From NCBI RefSeq assembly GCF_002288925.2, contig NW_022098050.1, positions 8,078,452 through 8,142,451 on the forward strand: a stretch of DNA of 64,000 nucleotides, given 5' to 3'. Position numbers and translations under genes: made by a program. Within the stretch, counting starts at the first letter, position 1. The number at the start of each line of letters is the position of its first letter. This stretch comes from Delphinapterus leucas. Taxonomy: Eukaryota > Chordata > Mammalia > Artiodactyla > Monodontidae. The notes beneath the pieces were generated by a model that ran no database searches, had not been told where the DNA came from, and saw only the letters and a list, made by a program, of their open reading frames with translations. Below, in pieces: positions 13,435 through 23,680 of this stretch.

Positions 13435-13670
13435 TGTGATAAACAAACCAATAAGCTTTAAAGTCAAACAGACCCAGGCGACAGAGCTATGTGACCCTGG
13501 TAAGTAACTCCATCTCTCTGAGCTTCTATCTTGCCATCTCTAAAGTGCGGCTAATGCCACTTCACAGAGATTTTGTGAGAGTTCCAGAAGACTGGCTATG
13601 TAAAGTAGTTGTACAGAGCCCTACAGATGGTAGCCACTCAATAAATGGTAGGTGGTATCTTTTTGGACTT
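13435..13670 (+). repeat. MIR SINE
   Basis: Contains a diverged MIR body: 'tatgtgaccctggtaagtaa', 'tctctctgagcttctatctt' and the 3' end 'actcaataaatggtaggtgg'. The 68-codon frame at 13491-13697 lies over it and is not a gene. Confidence 0.7.
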
Positions 13671-13920
13671 ATGATCCTAATAATATCAGATAATTAAAGA
13701 GTTAATACATGCACATTTACACTCACAGCAACAAGGTGTAGTCTGCACATAAAGCCAGTGCTTTTATTTAGTGAAAAATGGACTTGGTAAAAGTAATATG
13801 TACAAACACATTGCTTGTGCTAGCCTCTCCTTATTTACAGAGCAAGTGAAAAGCGAAATGAAATCTCCACCTGAAGAGCTTCTAGTCAGCCAAGACAGCA
13901 CAACAATAAATTACGTTTTT

Positions 13921-15960
13921 TTGGACCTTCAAGATGGCAGAGGAGTAAGGCGTGGAGATCACCTTCCTCCCCACAAATACATCAGAAATACATCTACATG
14001 TGGAACGACTCCTACAGAACACCGACTGAACGCTGGCAGAAGACCTCAGACCTCCCAAAAGGCAAGAAACTCCCCACGTACCTGGGTAGGGCAAAAGAAA
14101 AAAGAAACAACAGAGACAAAAGGATAGGGACGGGACCCGCACCAGTGGGAGGGAGCTGTGAAGGAGGCAAGGTTTCCACACACTAGGAAGCCCCTTTGCA
14201 GGCGGAGATGGAGGGTGGCAGAGGGGCAGCTTCAGAGCCACGGAGGAGAGCACGGCCACAGGAGTGCGGAGGGCAAAGCAGAGAGATTCCCGCACAGAGG
14301 ATCGGTGCCGACCAGCACTCACCAGTCCGAGAGGCTTGTCTGCTCACCCGCCGGGGCGGGCGGGGCTGGGAGCTGAGGCTCGGGCTTCAGAGGTCAGATC
14401 CCAGGGAGAGGACTGGGGTTGGCGGCGTGAACACAGCCTGCAGGGGAAAAAGTCAGCACCTGCCTAAGAGGCAAGAGACCATTGTTTCCAGGTGCGCGAG
14501 GAGAGGGGATTCAGAGCACAACCTAAACGAGCTCCAGAGACGGGCGTGAGCCGCGGCTATCAGCACAAACCCCAGAGACAGACATGAGATGCTAAGGCTG
14601 CTGCTGCCACCACCAGGAAGCCTGTGTGCCAGCAAAGATCACTATCCACACCTCCCCTCCCGGGAGCCTTGCAGCCCGCCACTGCCAGGGTCCCGTGATC
14701 CAGGGACAACTCCCCCCGGGAGAATGCACGGCGCGCCTCAAGCGGGTGCAACGTCACGCCGGCCTCTGCCGCCGCAGGCTCGCTCTGCATCCGCGCCCCT
14801 CCCACCCCACCCCCCACCGCCTGAGTGAGCCAAAGCCCACGAATCAGCGGCTCCTTTAACCCCGTCCTGTCTCAGCGAAGAACAGACGCCCTCAGGCGAC
14901 CTACACTCAGAGGCGGGTCCAAATCCAAAGCTGAACCCCAGGAGCTGTGAGAACAAAGAAGAGAAAGGGAAATCTCTCCCAGCAGCCTCAGAAGCAGCGG
15001 ATTAAAGCTCCACAATCAACTTGATGTACCCTGCATCTCTGGAATACCTGAATAGACAATGAATCATCCCAAAATTGAAGCAGTGGACGTTGGGAGCAAA
15101 GGTATATTTTTTTCCTTTTTCTCTGTTTGTGAGTGTGTATGTGTATGCTTCTTTGTGTGATTTCATCTGTATAGCTTTGCTTTTGCCATCTGTCCTACAG
15201 TTCTGTCTGTCTGCTTTTGTTTTTGTTTTCTTTTAGTATAGTTTTTAGCACTTGTTATCATTGGTGGATTTGTTTTTTGGTTCGGTTGCTCTTTTCTTTC
15301 TTTTATTAATTATTTTATTTTTAATAACTTTTTTAATTTTTTATTTTAATAACTATTTTTTACCTTCTTTTTTACTTTTTATTTTTTTTAATTTTTTATT
15401 TTAATAAGTTTACTTTATTTATTTTTTTTTTACTTTCTTTTTTTTGCCCTTTTCTTCTGAGCCATGTGGCTGACAGAGTCTTGGTGCTCCGGCCGGGTGT
15501 CAGGCGGGTGCCTCTGAGATGGGAGAGCTGAGTTCAGGACGTTGGTCCACTAGAGACCTCCAAGCTCCACGTAATGTCAAAGAGCGAAAGATCGCCCAGA
15601 GATTTCCATCTCAACGTTAACACTCAGCTCCACTCAACAACCAGCAAGCTCCAGTGCTGAATACCCCATGCCAAACAACTAGAAAGACAGGAACACAAAC
15701 CCACCCATTAGCAGAGAGGCTGCATAAAATCATAATAAGGTCACAGACACCCAAAAACACACCACCGGACCCGGTCCTGCCCACAAGAAAAACAAGATCC
15801 AGCCTCAGCCACCAGAACACAGGCACCAGTCCCCTCCACCAGGAAGCCTACAAAACCCATTGAACCAACCTTAGCCACTGGGGCCAGACACCAAAAACAA
15901 CGGGAACTACGAACCTGCAGCCTGTGAAAAGGAGACCCCAAACACAGTAAGTTAAGCAAA
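13921..15960 (+). promoter_or_regulatory. L1 5' UTR / internal promoter region
   Basis: About 2 kb before ORF1. The first part is GC- and CpG-rich (about 14200-14860), the rest is mixed, with a long T-rich tract at 15290-15446. L1 5' UTRs carry an internal RNA polymerase II promoter; promoter function here is inferred from family membership only. Several short frames on both strands (for example 14196-14549, 14589-14828) are not genes. Confidence 0.75.
15290..15446 (+). repeat. T-rich low-complexity tract with internal tandem units
   Basis: Repeated blocks of 'ttttttattttaataa' separated by 'ctttttt' runs occur at about 15335-15352 and 15390-15408. The unit is imperfect. It lies inside the L1 5' UTR and probably grew by slippage. 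Confidence 0.7.
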
Positions 15961-16873
15961 ATGAGAAGACAGAGAAACGCACAGCAGATCCTGAAGGAGC
16001 AAGGTAAAACCCCACCAGACCAAACTAATAAAGAGGAAATTGGCAGTCTACCTGAAAAAGAATTCAGAGTAATGATAGTAAAGATGATCCAAAATCTTGG
16101 GAATAGAATGGAGAAAATACAAGAAACGTTTAACAAGGACCTAGAAGAACTAAAGAGCAAGCAAAAAAACCTAGAAGAACTAAAGAGCAAGTTGGTGAAC
16201 AACACAATAAGTGAAATTAAAAACTCTCTAGAAGGAATCAATAGCAGAATAACTGAAGCAGAAGAATGGATAAGTGACCTGGAAGATAAAATACTGGAAA
16301 TAACTATGGCAGAGTAGAAGAAAAAAGAATGAAAAGAATTGAAGACAGTCTCAGAGACATCTGGGACAACATTAAATGCACCAACAATAGAATTATAGGG
16401 GTCCCAGAAGAAGAAGAGAAAAACAAAGGGACCGAGAAAATATCTGAAGACGTTATAGCCGAAAACTTCCCTAATATGGGAAAAGAAATAGTTAAGTCCA
16501 GGAAGGACAGAGAGTCCCATACAGGATAAATCCAAGGAGAAACATGCCAAGACACATATTACTTAAACTACCAAAAATTCAATACAAAGAAAAAATATTA
16601 AAAGCAGCAAGGGAAAAACAACAAATAACATACAAGGGAATCTCCATAAGGTTAACACCTGATCTTTCAGCAGAAACTCTGCAAGCCAGAAGGGAGTGGC
16701 AGGACATATTTAAAGGGTTGAAAGGGAAAATCCTACAACCAAGATTACTCTACCCAGCAAGGATCTCATTCAGATTTGACGGAGAAATTAAAACCTTCAG
16801 AGAAAAGCAAAAGCTAAAAGAATTCAGCACCACCAAACCAGCTTTACAACAAATGCTACAGGAATTTCTCTAG
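15961..16873 (+). pseudogene. L1 ORF1 (RNA-binding ORF1p), broken
   Basis: ORF1p is the trimeric RNA-binding chaperone of the L1 particle. The N-terminal part opens at ATG 15961 (MRRQRNAQQI) and holds the coiled coil, including LEELKSKQ-type heptads. The frame stops at 16315 and a short deletion shifts the frame. A second block (16329-16529) carries the RRM-region motif IIGVPEEEE. After another shift near 16530 the C-terminal domain is open at 16544-16873, with AAREKQQITYKG and LQARREWQDIFK, ending ...LQEFL. One nonsense change and at least two frameshifts show it is dead. A 30-bp in-frame duplication lies at 16141-16200. The 269-codon minus frame at 15741-16550 is its antisense shadow. Confidence 0.92.
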
Positions 16874-16923
16874 GCAGGAAACAGGAGAAGGAAAAGACCT
16901 ACAATAACAAACCCAAAACGATT

Positions 16924-17162
16924 AAGAAAATGGTAATCGGGGCTTCCCTGGTGGTGCAGTGGTTGAGAGTCTGCCTGCCGAAGCAGGGGACACGGGTTCA
17001 TGCCCTGGTCTGGGAAGACCCTACATGCCACGGAGCGGCTGGGCCCGTAAGCCATGGCCATTGAGCCTGCATGTCCGGAGCCTGTGCTCCTCAATGGGAG
17101 AGGCCACAACAGTGAGAGGCCCACATACCGCAAAAAAAAAAAAGAAAAAGAAAATGGTAATC
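16924..17162 (+). mobile_element. CHR-type SINE (short form) nested in L1, with TSD
   Basis: Body 16939-17147 starts with GGGGCTTCCCTGGTGG, has box A-like 'tggtgcagtggttgagag', box B-like 'gggttcatgccc' and ends in an A-rich tail. A perfect 15-bp duplication, AAGAAAATGGTAATC, flanks it at 16924-16938 and 17148-17162. It lies between L1 ORF1 and ORF2, so it inserted after the L1. Confidence 0.95.
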
Positions 17163-17173
17163 AGAACATATGT

Positions 17174-20100
17174 ATGATAATCACCTTAAATGTAAATGGA
17201 TTAAATGCTCCAACCAAAAGACATAGACTGGCTGAATGGATACAGAAACAAGACCCATATATATGCTGTCTACAAGAGACCCACATCAGACCTAGGGACA
17301 CATACACACTGAAATTGAGGGGATAGAAAAAGATATTCCATGCAAATGGAAATCAAAAGAAAGCTGGAGTAGCAATTCTCATATCAAAGTAGACTTTCAA
17401 ACAAAGACTATTACAAGAAACAAAGAAAGACACTACATAATGATCAAGGGATCAATCCAAGAAGAAGATATAACAATTGTAAATATTTATGCACCCAACA
17501 TAGGAGCACCTCAATACATAAGACAAATATTAACAGCCATAAAAGGGGAAATCGACAGGAACACAATCATAGTAGGGGACTTTAACACCCCACTTTCACC
17601 AATGGAGAGATCATCCAAAATGAAAATAAATAAGGAAACACAAGCTTTAAATGATACATTAAGCAAGATGGACTTAACTGATATTTATAGGACATTCCAT
17701 CCAAAAACAACAGAATACACTTTCTTCTCAAGTGCTCATGGAACATTCTCCAGGATAGACAGTATCTTCGGTCACAAATCAAACCTTGGTAAATTTAAGA
17801 AAACTGAAATCATAGCAAGTATCTTTCCCAACCACAACGCTATGAGACTAGATAATCAATTACAGGAAAAAAACCTGTAAAAAATACAAACACATGGAGG
17901 CTAAACAATACACTACTTAGTAACCAAGAGATCATTGAAGAAATCAAATCATACCTAGAAACAAATGACAATGAAAACAAGACAACCCAAAACCTATGGG
18001 ATGCAGCAAACGCAGTTCTAAGAGGGAAGTGTATAGCAATACAATCCTACCTCATGAAACAAGAAAGATCTCAAATAAACAACCTAAACTTACACCTAAA
18101 GCAATTAGAGAAAGAAGAACAAACAAACAAAAAAAACCCCAAAGTTAGCAGAAGCAAAGAAATCCTAAAGTTCAGATCAGAGATAAATGAAAAAGAAATG
18201 AAGGAAATAATAGCAAAGATCAAAAAAACTAAAGGGGGCTTCCCTGGTGGCACAGTGACTGAGAGTCCGCCTGCCAATGCAGGGGACACGGGTTCGTGCC
18301 CCAGTCCGGGAAGATCCCACATGCCGCGGAGCGGCTGGGCCCGTGAGCCATGGCTGCTGAGCCTGCGCGTCCAGAGCCTGTGCTCCACAACGGGAGAGGC
18401 CACAACAGTGAGAGGCCCACGTACCGCCAAAAAAAAAAACAAAAAACAAAAAACTAAAGGCTGCTTCTTTGAGAATATAAACAACATTGATAAACCACTA
18501 GCCAGACTCCTCAAAAAAAAAGGGATAAGACTCAAATCAGTAGAATTAGAAATGAAAAGACAAGTAACACCTGACACTGCAGAAATACAAAGGATCATGA
18601 GAGATTACTACAAGCAACTATATGTCAATAAAAGGGACAACCTGGAAGAAATGGACAAATTCTTAGAAAAGCACAACCTCCCAAGACTGAACCAGGAAGA
18701 AATAGAAAATATAAACAGACCAATCACAAGCACTGAAATTGAGACTGTGATTAAAATTCTTCCAACAAACAAAAGTCCAGGACCAGATGGCTTCACAGGT
18801 GAATTCCATCAAACATTTAGAGAAGAGCTAACACCTATCCATCTCAAACTCTTCCAAAATATAGCAGAGGGAGGAACACTCCCAAACTCATTCTTCGAGA
18901 CCACCATCTCCCTGATACCAAAACCATACAAAGATGTCACAAAGAAAGAAAACTACAGGCCAATATCACTGATGAACATAGATGCAAAAATCCTCAACAA
19001 AATACTAGCACACCGAATCCAACAGCACAGTAAAAGGATCGTACACCATGATCATGTGGGGTTTATCCCAGGAATGCAAGGATTCTTCAATATACGCAAA
19101 TCAATCAATGTGATACACCATATTAACAAACTGAAGGAGAGAAACCATATGATCATCTCAATAGATGCAGAAAAAATCTTTCAACAAAATTCAACACCTA
19201 TTTATGATAAAAACCCTCCAGAAAGTAGGCATAGAGGGAACTTACCTCAACATAATAAAGGCCATATATGACAAACCCACAGCCAACATCATCCTCAATG
19301 GTGAAAAAATGAAATCATTTCCACTAAGATCAGGAACAAGACAAGGTTGCCCACTTTCACCACTATTATTCAACATAGTTTTGCAAGTTTTAGCCACAAC
19401 AATCAGAGGAGAAAAAGAAATAAAAGGTATCCAAATTGGAAAAGAAGTAAAGCTGTCACTGTTTGCAGATGACATGATTATACACAGAATCCTAAATATG
19501 CTACCAGAAAACTACTAGAAATAATCAATGAATTTGGTAAAGTAGCAGGATACAAAATTAATGCACAGAAATCTCTTGCATTCCCATACACTACTGATGA
19601 AAAATCTGAAAGAGAAATTAAGGAAACACTCCCATTTACCACTGCAACAAAAAGAATAATGTATCTAGGAATAAACCTACCTAAGGAGACAAAAGACCTG
19701 TATGCAGAAAACTGTAAGACACTGATGAAAGAAATTAAAGAGGATACAAACAGATGGAGATATATACCATGTTCTTAGATTGGAAGAATCAACATTGTGA
19801 AAATGACTCTACTACCCAAAGCAATCTACAGATTCAATGCAATCCCTGTCAAACTACCAATGGCATTTTTCCCAGAACTAGAACAAAAAATTTCACAATT
19901 TGTATGGAAACACAAAAGACCATTAATAGCCAAAGTAATCTTGAGAAAGAAAAACAGAGCTGGAGGAATCAGGCTCCCTGACTTCAAACTATACTACAAA
20001 GCCACAGTAATCAAGACAGTATGCTACTGGCACAAAAACAGAGATATAGATCAATGGAATAGGATAGAAAACCCAGAGATAAACCCACACACATATGGTT

Positions 20101-21182
20101 ACCTTATTTTTGATAAAGGAGGCAAGAATAGACAATGGAGGAAAGACAGCCACTTTGATAAGTGGTGCTGGGAAAACTGGACAGCTACATGTCAAAGAAT
20201 GAAATTAGAACACTCCCAAACACCATACACAAAAATAAACTGAAAATGGATTAAAGACCTAAATGTAAGGCCAGACACTATCAAACTCTTAGAGGAAAAC
20301 ATAGGCAGAACACTCTATGACATAAATCACAGCAAGATCTTTTTCGACCCACCTGCTAGAGTAATGGAAATAAAAACAAAAATAAACAAATCGGACCTAA
20401 TGAAACTTCAAAGCTTTTGCACAGCAAAGGAAACCATAAACAAGACCAAAAGACAACCCTGAGCATGGGAGGAAATACTTGCAAATGAAGCAACTGACAA
20501 AGGATTAATCTCCAAAATTTAGAAGCAGCTCATGCAGCTCAATATCAAAAAAACAAACAACCCAATCCAAAAATGGGCAGAAGACCTAAATAAACATTTC
20601 TCCAAAGAAGATATACAGATTGCCAACAAACACACGAAAGGATGCTCAACATCACTAATCATTAGAGAAATGCAAATCAAAACTACAATGAGGTATCACC
20701 TCACACCAGTCAGAATGGCCATCATCAAAAAATCTACAAACAATAAATGCTGGAGAGGGTGTGGAGAAAAGGGAACCCTCTTATACTGTTGGTGGGAATG
20801 TAAATTGATACAGCTACTATGGAGAACAGTATGGAGCTTCCTTAAAAAACTAAAAATAGAATTACCTTATGACCCAGCAATCCCACTACTGGGCATATAC
20901 CCTGAGAAAACCATAATTCAAAAAGAGTCATGAACCACAATGTTCACTGCAGCTCTATTTACAATAGCCAGGACATGGAAGCAACCTAATTGTCCATCGA
21001 CAGACAAGTGGATAAAGAAGATGTGGCACATATATACAATGGAATATTACTCAGCCATAAAAAGAAATGAAATTGAGTTATTTGTACTGAGGTGGATGGA
21101 CCTAGAGTCTGTCATACACAGTGAAGTAAGTCAGAAAGAGAAAAATAACTACTGTATGGTAACACATATATATGGAATCTAA
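17174..21182 (+). pseudogene. L1 ORF2 (endonuclease and reverse transcriptase), broken
   Basis: Starts at ATG 17174 (MIITLNVNGLNAPTKRHRLAEW minus its last residues as the usual L1 start) and ends at TAA 21180-21182 after THIYGI. The endonuclease part (to about 17880) keeps VGDFNTPL, but the catalytic His of SRIDHI is Ser (17761-17763) and the SDH motif reads PNH (17827-17835). The reverse transcriptase has SPGPDGF near 18775, NYRPISLMN near 18950, IPGMQGFF near 19070 and FADD at 19462-19473. The C-terminal zinc knuckle has its His changed to Tyr (20784-20786). Breaks include stops at 17324, 17878 and 20241, and frameshifts near 17330-17440, 17880-18050, 19180 and 19490. A SINE lies inside at 18236-18447. 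Confidence 0.93.
18223..18460 (+). mobile_element. CHR-type SINE (short form) nested in L1 ORF2, with TSD
   Basis: Body 18236-18447 carries 'ggcttccctggtggcacagtg' head split from the L1 by the 13-bp duplication AAAAAACTAAAGG (18223-18235 and 18448-18460). Insert plus duplication is 225 bp, exactly 75 codons, and has no stop in the ORF2 frame, so the local open frame (18054-19271) runs through the SINE. The minus-strand frames over it (18071-18598, 18177-18449) are shadows. Confidence 0.94.
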
Positions 21183-21584
21183 GGAAAAAATGGTTATGAA
21201 GAACCTAGGGGCAGGACAGGAATAAAGATGCAGACATAGAGAATGGACTTGAGGACACGGCGTGGGGGGGGGGAAGGGTAATCTTGGGCAAAGTGAGAGA
21301 GTGGCATGGACATATATACACTACCAAATGTAAAACAGATAGCTAGTGGGAAGCAGCCACATAGCACAAGGAGATCAGCTCAGTGCTCTGTGGCCACCTA
21401 GAAGGCTGGGAAAGGGAGGGTGGGAGCGAGATGCAAGAGGGAGGAGATACGGGGATATGTTTATATGTATAGCTGATTCACTTTGTTATAAACTAGAAAC
21501 TAACACACCATTGTAAAGCAATTATACTCCAATAAAGATGTTACCAAAAAAGGAAAAAAAATCTTTAAAAATTCAAAAAGTAAT
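21183..21584 (+). other. L1 3' UTR and tail
   Basis: Follows the ORF2 stop. It has a G-run at 21261-21273, the 'gatagctagtgggaagcagc' block near 21338, 'gctgattcactttgttata' near 21472 and 'ccaataaagatgtt' at the end, then an A-rich tail broken by other bases. The truncated L1 at 37.3-38.9 kb ends with the same blocks. Confidence 0.9.
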
Positions 21585-21744
21585 AATAATAAATTACATG
21601 TGTGTATAACCAAACACAAAGGAAAGCCTTTCGGAAATAGGCTTGAGGTCAAGGATGAAATGGTAACATCTGCTTGAATCGTAAGCTTTACATTGTACAC
21701 AGGTATATTGCTATTCTTCTGTCATTTCAAATAACAATAATGGC

Positions 21745-21985
21745 TACAGCTTAGAATAAGGTCTAGAATGTGGTAAACACTATGGAAGTGTTTTACCTTT
21801 ATTAACTTATTTAGTACTATAGCAGCCATACCAGGACAGTCGTTTTATCATCCCCATTTTACAGATGAGTATACTGGGACACAGAGAGGTGAAGTAATTT
21901 ACCTAGGGTCACACAGCTAGTAAAAGGTAAAGCTGGGATCCAACACCATAAGGTCTTCTCCAGAGTCCAGGTCTTAGCCTGGGGC
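21745..21985 (-). repeat. MIR SINE
   Basis: Reverse-complement MIR: 'tcatccccattttacagatg', 'agagaggtgaagtaatttac' and 'ggtcacacagctagtaaaag' in that order on the plus strand. Confidence 0.85.
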
Positions 21986-21989
21986 CATG

Positions 21990-23680
21990 CCATATCAGAT
22001 GCTGAATCCACTTCCCATAACACAGATAAAACCATGTGCTTACACAGATAAATGAAGGTAAAGGCAAACTTAAGAAAGATTAAGAGTTGAGGGTTTTGGG
22101 GTGTTTTTTTTTTCCTGTAAAATATAAAGGGATATAACCAACCTGGAAACAGTGCCGGGAAGACAGTGGTTCAAAATTCACTCCTTTTAATGTGTAGAGT
22201 ATTTTACTGCTGTCAAGTCTGCTGTCTCAGTTTTCACATGGCCAATGAGAACTCAAAGCCTCTATGGATATGCTATTCTGTACTGCTCCTCGGGCTTTGA
22301 GTAGCTCTCAGGCTCATCAAGCCAGCTGCAAAGTGTAGCTAATCAATTACAGCAGCCAGAAATAGTATATATTCATGAGTACAGCAGTGGCCTTTAACCC
22401 ACAGTGCAAGACCATTTCAGAGGATAGAAAACCAAACCTTGCAGCTCAATCTCAACTTTCACCCTGATTTCCCATTCTCAGCTGCCCCAGGGAAGTCATT
22501 TTCAGCTTAGTCTCTTGCTGATAGTCACCTGTGTCACTATACTATTACCTACCATGTGCCTTCCTGCTTAACTCAATGTGTCCTGAGCCTGATAACAGAG
22601 ATTGCTGGGGAGCCGCTCAGGACTAGAGTTAATAGGGAGGCTCAATTGCATTTCACCCCAGAGGGGGCTGCTTACAGGTCAGTGCTGAGATAATCAGCCA
22701 AGCAGCTTATGACTTAGCCCATCCCTGCTGCTGCCGCTGGTTGTTTCATAACCTGGGAAAATTCAAAAACATTTACTGACAAATAAAAGTGACAACTGAA
22801 ATGCTAGGAAAACTCTCTCCTTATTTGCTTCATCGAGATTGGACACGGCAAGTAACATTTCCCCAGACAGGGTTTTGTTTTTCCTTCCAATTCCTCCTTT
22901 CAAATATTTTATGTTAAACCTCAGTCTTTGAGACTGAGAAACAATGTCAACAACAGCTTTCCCTGCCTGAGATAGCCACGGCTTGATCTGCAACAGAAAA
23001 TGCCAGTGATAATAAGGCCTAATTGATTGCTTAAGAGGAAAAAAGATGTGATTCATGCTTTTATACATTTTTAAGGTCTTAAATTTATTTATCTCTTCCT
23101 AAGCCAAGAAGTAATTTTATAGAACTATTATGTAAACACAGTCTTGTTCCAGGTACTGTGGTTTACACAGAATGTATCTTTATCAAATATATACCGGATA
23201 CGTTACACATTAAGGATTCAAATAATTAAGACAATCCTGCCATCACAGGTTTTGACTGTCAGCTACATACTTCTCCACTGTCTGACCTTCAGTCTCACCT
23301 AGAATCATAGATTATACACAAAAGGGCTACCAATCTTGGGGCAGATCCCTCAAAGGGAAAGAGGAACGGCATCAAAGTGACTTCCTACTCTTTATCCTCT
23401 CTTTGTCCAATGGAAGGGGAAACAAAAGGATAGAATGCTTTTCATTGTACTAGGAGGCCTTAAACATCAGAAAACAGAGTTTGGATGTACAGGTATCCCC
23501 TGCTTTCCAAAAATTTGCATGAAGCCACTTCACACAATAGGATGAGAAGGAAACTACCTGAGGCTGAGGACAGAAGCATCCAAAATACTTGGAAAACATG
23601 TAGAGCTTGAATACTTTGTCTTTCCACCAACCAGAGTGGGAAAACCTTGTAATTCACAGGACAATGAATTGAGTACTCAC
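21990..23680. other. Span without a supported gene
   Basis: Mixed-composition DNA between a MIR and an old L1. Minus frames such as 22763-23068 (101 codons) show no domain I recognise. A stretch near 23492-23535 ('aggtatcccctgctttccaa') looks like part of an old DNA-transposon repeat but is too short to name. Confidence 0.45.

Larger units (their letters stand above)
13902..21597 (+). mobile_element. Near full-length L1 retrotransposon, inactive, with nested SINEs
   Basis: Runs from the L1 5' start (TTGGACCTTCAAGATGGCAG at about 13921) through 5' UTR, ORF1, ORF2 and 3' UTR to AATAAA near 21532 and an A-rich tail. The flanks are AACAATAAATTAC (13902-13914) and AATAATAAATTAC (21585-21597), a 13-bp duplication with one mismatch. 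Two CHR SINEs sit inside at 16939-17147 and 18236-18447. Without them and their duplications the L1 is about 7.2 kb. Both reading frames carry stops and frameshifts, so it cannot encode working proteins. The 5' end and both UTRs resemble artiodactyl/cetacean L1. Confidence 0.95.

Noticed and set aside
14200..14860. CpG island promoter of a host gene with a first exon
   Set aside because: The sequence is an L1 5' UTR, joined to L1 ORF1 downstream and a target duplication upstream.
15741..16550. 269-codon minus-strand open frame
   Set aside because: It is antisense to L1 ORF1 and the end of the 5' UTR. Its Ser/Leu/Phe-rich composition mirrors the Lys/Glu-rich ORF1 strand.
18071..18598. 175-codon minus-strand open frame
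   Set aside because: It is antisense to L1 ORF2 and the nested SINE. No independent domain.
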